Translations under genes and position numbers: made by a program
The notes under the pieces: model-generated
Seen by the model: the letters and a program-made list of their open reading frames with translations, nothing else
The model's database searches: none
Told to the model about the DNA's origin: nothing
Source of the DNA: Sclerotiophoma versabilis
Taxonomy: Eukaryota > Ascomycota > Dothideomycetes > Pleosporales > Didymellaceae
Length of the DNA: 64,000 nucleotides
NCBI GenBank assembly: GCA_012274445.1
Contig: JAAROD010000094.1
Location: 62,001-126,000, forward strand
Reading direction: 5' to 3'
Shown: one piece after another, positions 45,301 to 55,502 of the stretch
Layout of the letters: every line of letters starts with the position of its first letter
How positions within the stretch are numbered: position 1 is the stretch's first letter

Positions 45301-45875
45301 ATCCAAGCTTGTGATCAACGTACAGTCCGTACAGTAAGAATAGATTGAACAGTCGAGATCTCTTTCCCTGTTCAGAGAGATGTAGGGCGTTGACATGGTT
45401 TCGTACCTCAAGTGCCAGCCATAACAGCCAGCAAGGCGGGGAAATCGGCCCGCTCAACCCAAGCCAGTCTCAGAGGGTAGAAGGAGCGACACTCCCGTCA
45501 GTCTCCAGTTGTAAATCACCCGCAGCCTTTTTTAAACTGACTCGCGTATATTACCCATGAAGTACCTCCACCTGATCGACACCAGCATCATTCGCGGGTC
45601 GATCTATACTCTAGCGCAGCCACTAGGAGGTTGATCCGCGCCTCTCTTCACGGTGCAGGTCTGTAGCGTAGTCGAAAAAACAACATGATCTGCAATTCAC
45701 TACACTATGCGATGTTAGTACAAAAGTCAATGAACATCAACCGCGGCACCAGTGATGGTTTCTTCTACTTGTACATCCCGCAGTCGCGACGACCTGACGA
45801 TCTGTAACCCACGCTGAACCCATCACCTTTCCAGAACCCACACCAGAAATACTAGAACTATATCGTCCACTCAAT
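45301..45875. other. intergenic; upstream of HET pseudogene and HsbA-like gene
   Basis: It lies between divergent genes and nothing else is recognised. A minus-strand frame at 45,194-45,457 may be an N-terminal relic of the HET gene. Confidence 0.4.
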
Positions 45876-46507
45876 ATGCGTTTCTCACTGCTCTCGCTAA
45901 TCTGCCTCCTCCCCCTCGCATCCTCGGTTGCGATACCGCAGTCCATCCTCCCTACCGGCCAGACAGTAAAGCAGGACGTAATCAACATCCACAACGCGGT
46001 GCTCGAGCTTGATGCAACCGTCCAAGCATACGACGGCTCGCCGTTTCCCACCTCCCTCGTTGACGGAACGCCTGTGCTGCTAGGCGTAGCCAAGATCCAT
46101 CAGGTGAACCGCGCCGGCTTCCGTCATGCACTAGCCGCGCTACCCTTCACCGTGTCTGACTCGTATGATGTGATTAGCACAGTGACAAACACTGGTATGT
46201 GATTCATCTACGATGCTTGGGTTTGGGTGAGAGGCTGACTGAGCGCGTAGTAAACAAGAGTATTCCGGCGGCGACACAGCATTTGAAGGAGAAGCTGCCG
46301 GCGTTCAAAGAAGGCCTGTTGATTCCGGTGGTGATTGCGAGTCTGACGCTCTTGCTTTCTGATCACGACACGTTCAGTGCTGCAACGCTGGCGAAAGTGA
46401 ACCCAGGTGTAGGCGAGGCAAAGATCAAGGAAGGTGCTGATGGGGTTGCGAATATCCATGACGCCATTCAGAATGCGATTTTATTCTATACTGCGAATGC
46501 AGTGTAG
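45876..46507 (+). CDS. HsbA-like hydrophobic surface-binding / cell wall galactomannoprotein-type protein
   Basis: Two exons (45876-46194, 46251-46507) with a 56-bp intron encode 191 residues. A signal peptide (1-17, MRFSLLSLICLLPLASS) is followed by an all-helical domain with the spacing typical of HsbA (PF12296): VKQDVINIHNAVLELDATVQAYDG near the N-terminus, VNKSIPAATQHLKEKLPAF in the middle, and AKVNPGVGEAKIKEGADG near the end. No Cys-rich core. HsbA-type proteins are secreted, bind hydrophobic surfaces such as cuticle or plastics, and can recruit esterases. Related proteins include fungal cell wall antigens. The gene is intact. Confidence 0.82.
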
Positions 46508-46856
46508 GGCTTTTATCTCACTCAAATAGATTGGCAACAGTCGTAAGCTCGGAGAGCAGGTTTATATTTTGATGCGTTGAATGGGTCCAATAAAATGATG
46601 ATTTATTACAAACTTTTGTTTGGTAGGAGAGATCGTTTGTGAAGCAAGGAAGAACTGACTGATCAGCATGTAGCTGCTACCATGGGTAGACATAAATTCC
46701 CAACGCCGAGCAGAAAAGAAAATGGACCCATGTTGGTGCGATGTGGGCAATTTGACAGAGAAATCGAAAGAGGCCGAGAAAAGATGACAGGGTATATCCT
46801 CCGTCGCACATACACCGTTTACCACGTTATACACCACTGTAAGGGTCGGTCTCATC
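46508..46856. other. short convergent spacer
   Basis: It lies between the 3' ends of the HsbA-like gene and the MFS transporter. Nothing is recognised. Confidence 0.5.
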
Positions 46857-48905
46857 TCAAACGCTCTCTTTGGGTCGCTCATGCAATGTAATCACCTCCA
46901 TAGGATACTCCGAAGTACTATCAAAACGTGTAATAGCTGGACTGGGCATTGCCATTGGGGGTACAGTTGGTGGTTCAATCGGAGACGGTGTTTGCGATGC
47001 GCTCTTTAAGCCGTATTTAGTGTTGAGTTGCTTTCGCATCTTGTGTTGCCTCTCACCAAAAGTCATGAGGAACCCAATGCCAGCAAGAATAGCGAAAACA
47101 ATCCAAACGCTCTTCAGACTTTCGTTGAAGGCATTGACGATTTGTACCTTGTTCCTCGATCCAAAACTGCTGACAAAGGCTGCAGATGCATGTTGGTAGG
47201 CTTGCCCCTTGGCAAGCTGGGATTGAGCCTGCTTGCTTGAGATGGTGGACAGAAGCGAGGTGAAGCGCACATTGAACACAGCACCGGGTATAGCAACACC
47301 AAATAACGATCCTGTACCACGAAGAAAAGCCCAAGAGCCGGCTGCTGCACCAGTGCTACTCTCAGGCAGCTTGACTTGAACAGCGGGAAGCATCGTCGAG
47401 ATGACGATTCCAAGGCCTCCGGCGACGACAAGCTGAAGGATCAGCCAGACTGAGATTGGTGTAGAAGGTCCAAGCAGTACACATAAGCCGAGACCTAAGG
47501 TCATAATGCCAAAGCCGATGATGTGCATGGGCTTGTATTTGCCCCATAGAGTCATGAGCGGGCCGCCAACGGCAGCACACACCACGACTGCCAATGTTGT
47601 GGGCATGACTTCAATTCCAGACTGGCTTGGCGAGGATCCTTTTACAGCCTGGAAGAAAGGAGGAAGGTAGAACTGGAAGCCGTACGTGATAAAGCCGTGG
47701 ATGGCAGTCAAAGCAAAGGAGATGACGGTTGTGCGGTTGGAAAACACATGCGGCGGCATGATGGGATATTTGCAGTACTTGGAGCGTTCCCAGAAAGCTA
47801 GCACTATGAAGCCAACCACACCGAACACCATGGGCGTGATAATAGACCAGTGAGACCATGGGTTCGGTGCGCCGCCAGTGCTGAGCGAGATAAGTAGCAT
47901 GACCACGGAGAAGGTGAGTAGACCAGTGCCGAGATAATCGATTTTCCTAAGTTCGCCCCAGACAGACACCTCCTGAGTTCTCATGCCGCCACCAACATCA
48001 AGCCACAGGTAGATGATAACAAAGGCGATGAAACAGACCGGGACGTTGATGTAGAAGCACCAACGCCAATTGATCTCCGCAAAGACGCCCCCAAGAAGTG
48101 GTCCGAGGCAGGTTCCAATAGCGAAAACGATGTGTTTGATTGCGAGGTACGGTCCTCGTTTACGTAGCGGCACAATGTCGCAGAGAATCATCTCGGCAAA
48201 CAAATCGATGCCGCCTGTCCCAAGACCTTGCACGATTCGACCAAATATGAGAACAGCGCCTGAGTTGGCAACACCGCAGACTGCACTTCCAATAGCGAAG
48301 ACAGTAACGGCTGTCATCATTGGAACCTTCCTTCCCCACATATCTCCAAGCTGACTGTACATCGGCTGGAAGATGGTGCTTGCGAGAAGGAAAGCAGTAG
48401 CGACCCACGAAAACTTGGTACCCAGATTGAGAGAGTCGGCTATTGTCGGTAGGGCAGTGTTGGTGACACTCCCTTCAAGAGCGGACAGTAGCAATGGCAG
48501 ACACATTGCGATAAACGATCGCCAGAATCCCTTTGTCCTTGTCCATTTCTCTGATGGAGCCCCTGAGTCTTCAGAGGGAAAGGACGGAAGAGTCGGTCGA
48601 ACTGGGCGGCCCACGTTTGATGATAGATCCGGGGTGCTGACTTGGTGTTGTTGTCGGTCGTTCAGACCAAAACTCACTCTCCGCTCGTCAGGAGGTGTCG
48701 ATCCCTCTGCGTACTTCAGCGAAGAAGATTTTGATGGCAGAGCGCCATTAAAGGCCAAAGTCGAGGAAGATTGGGTGTGCACGAATGTTGCGCACGATTC
48801 ATTAGGAGACTGTACAGCCGTTTCGGCGAAAGAGTATTGACTGGCATTCGGCAGTACGATCGAAGATCGCCTCGAGGAGGACGTCGATGGTGGAAAGGCC
48901 TGCAT
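46857..48905 (-). CDS. MFS drug:H+ antiporter, 14-helix DHA2 type
   Basis: A single exon encodes 682 residues. About 130 Ser-rich cytosolic residues precede 14 predicted membrane helices. Family signatures are visible: SALEGSVTNTALPTIADSL (helix 1), WVATAFLLASTIFQP, QLGDMWGRKVPMM (motif A), GRIVQGLGTGGI, LRKRGPY, GPLLGGVF-x-NWRWCFYIN (motif C region), and a C-terminal cytosolic tail. The length and ordering fit fungal DHA2 exporters of toxins or secondary metabolites across the plasma membrane. It is next to a FAD monooxygenase and a LaeA-like methyltransferase, which suggests export of a small molecule, but no core synthase is present in the window. Confidence 0.93.
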   Translation of the reverse strand: MQAFPPSTSSSRRSSIVLPNASQYSFAETAVQSPNESCATFVHTQSSSTLAFNGALPSKSSSLKYAEGSTPPDERRVSFGLNDRQQHQVSTPDLSSNVGRPVRPTLPSFPSEDSGAPSEKWTRTKGFWRSFIAMCLPLLLSALEGSVTNTALPTIADSLNLGTKFSWVATAFLLASTIFQPMYSQLGDMWGRKVPMMTAVTVFAIGSAVCGVANSGAVLIFGRIVQGLGTGGIDLFAEMILCDIVPLRKRGPYLAIKHIVFAIGTCLGPLLGGVFAEINWRWCFYINVPVCFIAFVIIYLWLDVGGGMRTQEVSVWGELRKIDYLGTGLLTFSVVMLLISLSTGGAPNPWSHWSIITPMVFGVVGFIVLAFWERSKYCKYPIMPPHVFSNRTTVISFALTAIHGFITYGFQFYLPPFFQAVKGSSPSQSGIEVMPTTLAVVVCAAVGGPLMTLWGKYKPMHIIGFGIMTLGLGLCVLLGPSTPISVWLILQLVVAGGLGIVISTMLPAVQVKLPESSTGAAAGSWAFLRGTGSLFGVAIPGAVFNVRFTSLLSTISSKQAQSQLAKGQAYQHASAAFVSSFGSRNKVQIVNAFNESLKSVWIVFAILAGIGFLMTFGERQHKMRKQLNTKYGLKSASQTPSPIEPPTVPPMAMPSPAITRFDSTSEYPMEVITLHERPKESV

Positions 48906-49647
48906 GTCGAAAGTAAGAGCTGCAAGATGGGGTCAGTAGAGTAACACTGAACGGCCGCGTTCAGCTATATGTGTACTCGAGACGCTCAAGGTGCTCAGAG
49001 AGGGCAAAAGATAGCCAGACAACCAAGAATGCTCAGTTTTCCTTGGAAACCCCTCTTGAGGGTGTGCAAAAAATATCCACGCATGACGTTTCCTGTGGAA
49101 CGTTGGTTCAACGGATAGGTACCGAGGACGATGCTGCCTGTGGTAGGAATGACCCTGAAACAGCGTTGGAGAAGGACACGACATGATTCGTCGTTCTGCC
49201 CAATTTTTCATAGGCGGCGAAGATATCAGACTGTGCACCCATGGTCGTGGGCCTAACAAGGGTGCCACGAAGGAGCCGGAATGAAGACGATTACTACATA
49301 GGAATCGAGGCATAGGTGCTGACAGAACTCGTATCTCTACACATAGCCGAAGTCGGTGACGCTGAGAATGCCATCGAGATTGCAACCGTTGCTGTGCGCC
49401 ACGGCCCACGCAATGTTTGTATGCGCTGGCGAAATAGAGGACTTTTTTGCGGTTTTGATGGGGTCGGTAGACGTCACTAGCACTGTCGTTGGCTCAGGGT
49501 CTCCTCTGAATTAGCGTATGCCTTCCCAACGGAAACCGTATCAAGTGAGAGTCGGTTGAGTATTGTCTCAGGTTCGACAACATGTATTGGGGCTCCGGAC
49601 ATAAACTTTACGATATCAAACCCTCACGATCGCCATTGAGGGACGCA
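48906..49647. other. intergenic, upstream of the MFS gene
   Basis: No gene is supported. Contains the MFS promoter and the 3' flank of the monooxygenase gene. Confidence 0.45.
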
Positions 49648-51178
49648 TCATGCGCCCTCCTCTGCCTCACCCTTTTTGACTTGGCGCATACCGATCTTCA
49701 CCATAGGACTCTGCATGAGCGTGTCCCAATCGTGAATGAAGTAAGACTGTTTCAGCGAGATCTCCATCTCTGTTTGACCTCTCTCCAGGACTTCGTCGTC
49801 GTATGCTTGTACTGCCTCGGCGAGTGTTGCCGAGCCCTTGGATACTGATACAATTGTACTAACGAAATTGGATGCGTCTTGCAGAGCGTTGTTCAAGCCT
49901 TGGCCGCGATCTGCAGAATGCACCGTATCAGTGATAAGATCTGGGGGGTGGGGGTCCAGGTGCAGGGTCTACTGTAGGCTGCGGTAACGCAGGAACGCGG
50001 AAACTTACGGGGTGTCATGGGATGAGCTGCATCTCCACATAGCGTCATTCTTCCTCCTCTGTTGTCCCATTTCTTCGACTTCTCCCAATAGGTCAGACGG
50101 TCCATGGGGATTGTCGTACCGTCCTTGACAGCGCGGCCAACTGAGCGCCACGGCTCGGCATAGTCCTCACAGCGTGCCTTGAAGAACTTCAAGCGGCCCT
50201 CATTGGTGGTCAAGTCGGTAGAAGGGGGCGTAGTTTTGTCGTTCCAGCTCTGCATGACCTGGAAGCTCCAGGTTTCCGGCTTGTCAGGGTCGGGAACGTC
50301 CATAACTTCCTGCGGATCAGCGGGCCGGTGGGTAGGCATGCAAGGGGGAAGAACGTACTTGACAACCAGAACATCGTCCCATGATCGGGGTGTATACTGT
50401 TGATGAAGATCTTGTTCTGCTCTCGTATCCGTAGCGCCAGCTCGGTATCGAACTTGCACGGGAAGTTGAAGATATTCACAGGAATAGTCGTTAGCTGCGC
50501 ATCTTCAAAGCCAACGATTGACTCCCTGAGCAGCGATTTCGCGCCGTCAGCACCAACAGCAACATCCCCTACAGCATGATCGCCGTCTTTGAACTCGACC
50601 TTGATTCGTCCATTGTCGTGCGACGAAGAGTCGTCGATTACGTAGGCACGCACAACTTGCTTGCCGTACTGCACGTCGATACCCTCGCTGAACAGATTAC
50701 GCATCTTCTTTCGGCTGACACGCATTGCATGGTCTGCTCCCATCTCCATGATGAGGTCGCCCGTCTTGCCATTGTGGATTGGCAGGCCGGTCACAGCGTC
50801 AGGTTTTAGAGATGGATCGGCGTAGGCTTCATGGAAGCGAGCAGCGAGATCCTCGGGAAGGCAGGAGGCGATATGGGATGAGCCCCAATGGAGGGTCATG
50901 CCCCATTCTCGAGGCCGTGTCTGGTACGTCGCGTTTGTCTCAGACTCGAAGATGGTGAAGGCAATGCCATTCTGCAGGCGAGGGTGTCAGGATGATGCTG
51001 TTCTTGCGCCAGTCTTGACGAACCTTCTTCAGACCCTGCCCCACAAGCAGTCCACTCGTGCCTGTCTCTCTCGTTAGCTTCAATCTACCCCTCCATGCCG
51101 ATTTAACACCCTCATGCAGTTTCACTCACCAGCGCCAACGATCAGCACATGCAGGTCTCGTTTAGTGGGGTCTGTCAT
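49648..51178 (-). CDS. FAD-dependent monooxygenase (PHBH/salicylate hydroxylase-like)
   Basis: Five minus-strand exons (51178-51130, 51061-51024, 50971-50359, 50305-50009, 49910-49648) give 419 residues with correct phase throughout. The N-terminal dinucleotide-binding fold is HVLIVGAGTSGLLVGQGLKK (residues 10-29). The middle DG motif reads VGADGAKSLLRE, and the second FAD-binding motif is LCGDAAHPMTPHRGQGLNNAL (about 320-340). There are no membrane segments. The enzyme would hydroxylate an aromatic or polyketide-type substrate using NAD(P)H and O2. It is head-to-head with a LaeA-like methyltransferase (835 bp between start codons) and next to an MFS exporter. The acceptor at 50306 is chosen over one 4 bp upstream because it keeps the frame and restores a SILDVPDP-like family block. 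Confidence 0.88.
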
Positions 51179-52012
51179 CTTGCAGAGTTGAAGGATGTGG
51201 TAACTCGTGTGCAGCACGTCGTGAACCGGAGCTCTGGGAAGGAGTCGTCGGCCGTCATCATGTCCGTCCTGGGGCTTGCAGCTTTGTTCGGCGTAGAGTT
51301 GGACTGCTAGCGCAGCGACGGCTCGAGATCACGCAGGGCCGGCCCATACTGCCGCGTTAGACGAGGAGACAGGCTTTGGCAATAGGCTGAAGCCGAACTT
51401 GTGTGCAGCTTCATCTAAATCTGCCGTCATATATGCCTGGCACGCGGCAGTTGCTAGCTTGCCACCGGCCGCGCCCTTCACAGCTTTTGCCATATTCGGT
51501 GCCCACTGCTTCTTGCTCTCAAACCTTGCCTCGCCCGCCCCTCCTCACACCACGACGCAACACCAAGATACCAACAGCACGCTCCGAGGAGGATGGCGAT
51601 TGCATGCGCGGCGAACCACTCACAAGTGACGTTTGCTCCCCGATGGTTTGTATTGGTTAAGATAGTGATCTAAGGCAGAGACATCGAAGGGTCCAGCAGG
51701 GGAAGGACGGCAGCGATCAACGGAAGAAGGACGTTCGCCGGCGCCAGCACCCACATCCGAGCCAACGTCACGCCTGAACAACGAAAACGAAAACGACGCT
51801 GAGCCCAGATTCTTCGTTCCATTGCGCAACCAGATCTCGGCCTTGCTGCTACGTACCGCTGTAGTACGACAGCGCTGCCGTGGCCTACATTACGATTGGA
51901 GAGCACGTGGTCATCTGCATTACACAGAGTAGTGCAAGAGCTTGGACATCAGCGTGTGGCTGAACGAGTGGCACGGAACGCAACCAGCACGAGCTTGAGA
52001 CTACAACAAGCC
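51179..52012. promoter_or_regulatory. divergent promoter between monooxygenase and methyltransferase
   Basis: 834 bp between the two start codons on opposite strands. An in-frame non-ATG extension of the methyltransferase exists here, but the first suitable ATG is 52013. No clear TATA box. Confidence 0.4.
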
Positions 52013-53200
52013 ATGGAGACCAGTGCAAGTGAAAGCGGCTCGCAGGTAGCTGCTGGTGACGCGCATGATCTCGATGTCTGGTCCAACTCAGATGCTGACT
52101 CGTCGTATGGTGATCTGGCGTCGGAAACGGCCTCGTTGACCTCTAGTATCATGGCCGGCCACTACGAGAACGGGAGACGGTACCACGCTTACCAAAAGGC
52201 TAGCGGGGAGTACATTCTTCCAGATGACGAGCAAGAGCAGGACAGGTTGGACATCAAGTATGCTTCACTGCAACTCGTCTTCAGCGACAAGGTCACCTTT
52301 GCACCTATCGAGAACCCCCAACAGATCCTCGACATCGGAACAGGAACGGGGATATGGGCCATAGATGCCGGCGAACAATTCCCTGGTGCTACCGTCACTG
52401 CAACGGACCTGAGTCCTATCCAGCCAACATGGTATGTTTCCCCACGCTTCAACTGTGCTTTAGGCCCCACCTAACTCCATCTTCTCATCATCATTATCCC
52501 CATATCCATCGCCCTTACAGATATATCAACTCGTTTTGACGCCGCACTAACGCTGACAGGGTCCCACCGAATGTGAAGTTTGAAATTGACGATGCAGAGG
52601 CAGACTGGACCTGGCCGCTCAACCACTTCGATCTGGTGCACATGCGCACCATGACCGGATGCATACGCAACTGGGACAAGCTCTTCAAACAGGCCTATGC
52701 GCACACCAGACCCGGCGGCTATATTGAGCTGCAAGAAATGGACTACTTCGGTGTCGTCCAGCCCACGTCGCGCAACCCCGGCACCTCGTTCCATACGTGG
52801 TGCACAGAGCAAGGCAAGGCAGCCATGAAGGTTGGCGTCAACCTGAGAACGAGCGTGGAGTTTATGAAGAACAGTTTGGAAAAGGTCGGGTTTGTAGACA
52901 TCACCGTGCGGGAATTCAAGCTGCCGATCGGGCCGTGGCCGAAGCAGAAGCGGCTCAGAGACGCGGGGCTGCTGCAGCTGAGTGCCATGCTGGAGGGCAT
53001 CGAGGGGTTGAGTTTGCGGCTGTTGAAATTTTATGATGGCTGGACCCTGGACGAGTTGAAGGTGCTTCTGGCCAAGGTCAGGAGCGAGCTGAAAGACCCC
53101 GGGTGTCACACCTACTGGCCGTTGTAAGTGCGCTGATGCATTATTTGTGATAAGTGCTAACATTCGCAGAATCGTTGTGGTGGGCAGGAGAGCTGAATAG
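52013..53200 (+). CDS. LaeA-like SAM-dependent methyltransferase
   Basis: Three exons (52013-52431, 52560-53123, 53170-53200) encode 337 residues. The ATG at 52013 has a good context (AGCCATGGA). Residues 45-75 carry the SSIMAGHYENGRRYHAY-like block typical of LaeA-like TAM-domain proteins. Motif I is ILDIGTGTGIWAID (105-118), followed by VTATDLSPIQPTW and VPPNVKFEIDDAE. FDLVHMRTM and GGYIELQEMD follow. The family methylates unknown targets; LaeA itself is a global regulator of secondary metabolism, but many paralogues are pathway-local enzymes. Its position opposite a monooxygenase suggests a tailoring or local role. Confidence 0.87.
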
Positions 53201-54079
53201 ACGGAACATCTGCACATACTTGCCTAAACAATTTTTCTTCTCTTCTTGTTCTTCCATAGACACAGAACAAGCATCGCATCCCTGCAGCGCAATATCGCCG
53301 CAGCAGAGCCCGTGAATATCGTCGTTAATCCCACCATCTTCCCTTCTACGTGACTTCATTAGTGCCGTCGGCTTCGCCAGACTATCCACTTTCCACATTC
53401 CTACCTAGTCAGTCAACTCAACTCACTCAACTCACTCAACTCACTCAAATGAAAGAAGGAGTTGGTAGCCTTCGAGGTTTTTGAGGAGTGTAGATTTATA
53501 CGAGTATTCATACAAGGAAAGCAAAATAAACAAAACAAGCAACGCAGGTTAGAGGGTATGGCACGCACATGCCACGTAGTGATAATGCACATGTCCCTGC
53601 TTTGGTAACGGGGGAGGTTGAAAATAGACAAACGAGACGTGCATAAATAAATAGATGGGGGTTGAAAATGTGGAGAAACAAGATTAAAAGTATAGATGGA
53701 TGTACGAGGGGGAGGGCTGGGGTACTACCGCATCCACAATCCAACATCAGCAATCTACTATTACTATCCAAGACAAGGCAAGACAAGATAATATAATATA
53801 ATATAATGTAATATAATATAAGATAATATCAGTGTAGACAAGTTAAAAAAACAAGCGATAATTGATAACACGGGGGCAAAGTGATGAGATTCGCAGACTG
53901 CGGTATACCAATATGTAGACTCTGAAATCAGTTGGATATGCACTTTCTCTCGATACAACACATCGGTGTACTCGATGTGGTTTGCACCACGCTTACGCTC
54001 AACACCCGTCATCCATACACTCGATTCGTTTACACTCAACACCCGGCTCATCATCTCCTCATCACCCATCAAGCTCGGC
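53201..54079. other. convergent spacer with simple repeats
   Basis: No gene is recognised. It contains a CTCAACTCA-type repeat (about 53,411-53,448) and an AT microsatellite made of ATAAT units (about 53,785-53,830). It separates the methyltransferase from PEX11. Confidence 0.55.
53785..53830. repeat. AT-rich microsatellite (ATAAT units)
   Basis: Nine or so 5-bp ATAAT-type units with few interruptions, preceded by AAGACAAGGCAAGACAAG. Confidence 0.8.
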
Positions 54080-54841
54080 CTACGCAGTCTTCTTCCACTG
54101 ACTCCACACGCCCAGCAGCGAACTCGTGGTACCGGCTAGACCGACAATGCCGTCGTCGAGCTGGACCCAGCCCAGGGCCGAGGCGGGGATGGTGATGTCG
54201 CACAGGTCGCTGAGCAACTGGACTTTGATAGCGTTGAGCTCCTTGACGAGCTTCTTCTGCTCGACGACCTTCTCTGGGTCGGTGGAGGCGGCGACGAGGG
54301 CGCTGCGGGTGCGCAGGCCGTAGAGGATGTATAGCGACTGGGCGATGGAGAAGGAGATGCCCGACAGCCAGGCTTGGTTTGCGGTGCGCAGGATCTTGAC
54401 GCTGTGGGTGTTCTTGCGGATGCCCGTGGCGTCGAGGATGTTGGCGCTGTCGAGCAGCATGTAGAAGGCGTAGCCGAGCTGGCGGCCGACGCTGGTGGCC
54501 TTGACGACGGGGTCGAGCGAGGCCGAGTCCGAGGCGATGGCGGCGGCTTTGAAGTGCTCGACGAACTTGCCCACGCGCATCAGCTTGCGCGCGGTGCCGA
54601 GCTGCTTCTTGGTCGTGTCAAAGGGCGCGATGGTGCTGAGCGGCCGGTTCGTGCGGTACAGGTACCATGCCAGGAAGCGCGCAAAGTACTGCACGGTGCG
54701 GAGGACCTTGTCGCGCCCGACTGGGGGGTGTTAGTAGGAGAGCGGGAGTTGGTCATGTGACGGGGTGGACATACCGGTTGTCGCGACGAACTTGAGGTAG
54801 TGCGACACCGTGGGGTGGTAGACCAGTGCGTCTGCGACCAT
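54080..54841 (-). CDS. PEX11: peroxisomal membrane protein Pex11
   Basis: Two minus-strand exons (54841-54775, 54720-54080) joined at ATT|VGRDK give 235 residues, the normal Pex11 size. Family landmarks are MVADALVYHPTVSHYLKFVATT, VGRDKVLRTVQYFARFLAWYL, TARKLMRVGKFVEHFKAA (the amphipathic membrane-elongating helix) and GLAGTTSSLLGVW in the C-terminal membrane segment. Pex11 tubulates and divides peroxisomes, supporting fatty-acid oxidation. The upstream region carries a triplicated 23-bp unit and a CCAAT array. Codons are strongly C/G-ending, like those of the next three genes. Confidence 0.92.
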
Positions 54842-54844
54842 TTT

Positions 54845-54912
54845 GTCTAGTTTTGGACGTGTTCGTTGTCTAGTTTTGGACGTGTTCGTTGTCTAGTCTT
54901 GGACGTGTTCCA
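54845..54912. repeat. three tandem 23-bp units directly upstream of PEX11
   Basis: Units start at 54845, 54868 and 54891. Each begins GTCTAGTTTTGGACGTG (the third has C for one T). The array begins 4 bp upstream of the PEX11 ATG, so it lies in the 5' leader or core promoter. Confidence 0.85.
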
Positions 54913-55502
54913 ATAGTGGTGGTGATGTCAGGCGCTTGCCGGTCCGCGATGAGACTTGTGTCAAGGAGAGGAAGAAGAGGAGATTCACGGTTGTTGAGGC
55001 CGGGTGAGAAGCGACGGGTGGAGAAGGAGCGCTTCGTCGGGCTTTGATGCGGTTGCGACTTCGCGGCTGCGGTAAGCTGGGGAACGCTTGTGACAACCTC
55101 GGCAAAAATAACCTCGAGGCACGAGGGTTGACGAGCCGGGGAAGGTTGAGCACCGGCACGTGAAGTTATTCATTGATTGGTTCTGGTGAATATCAGGATT
55201 GTATGTTGATTGGTTTTAGTAAATGTCAGAAATTAAAGTATCTTGATTGGTTCGGTACAGGTAAATGTCAAGATTGAAGTATGTTGATTGGTTTTGGTAA
55301 ATATCAGGATTGTATTTTGATTGGTTTTGGTAAATGTCAAGGATGAAGTATTCTGATTGGTTGGCATTCAACGTCATTCGCTGGTGCCATTGTTATACAT
55401 TGACTTGTATATACGGGAGTGATATCTGGGTATCCTCCTCATGCTCGTCGCAACGCCAGACCCATAAAAGTCATAATACATAACCGTAAGCAAAGGCGGC
55501 TG
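54913..55502. promoter_or_regulatory. PEX11 upstream region
   Basis: It lies between the PEX11 start (minus) and the ABD1 stop (minus), and holds the CCAAT-box array described separately. No gene is supported. Confidence 0.5.
55172..55363. promoter_or_regulatory. six-copy CCAAT-box tandem array
   Basis: ATTGG (CCAAT on the minus strand) occurs at 55176, 55209, 55246, 55287, 55320 and 55356, spaced 33-41 bp. Each is embedded in a diverged unit resembling TTGATTGGTTTTGGTAAATG. All point towards PEX11, whose ATG is about 335-515 bp away. Fungal HAP/CCAAT-binding complex recognises CCAAT. Confidence 0.7.

Noticed and set aside
51896..52012. Extended start of the LaeA-like methyltransferase
   Set aside because: The extension begins at a TTG codon; the ATG at 52013 has good context.
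55172..55363. CRISPR-like spaced repeats
   Set aside because: Units are diverged tandem repeats in a fungal promoter, with no conserved repeat and unique spacer structure.
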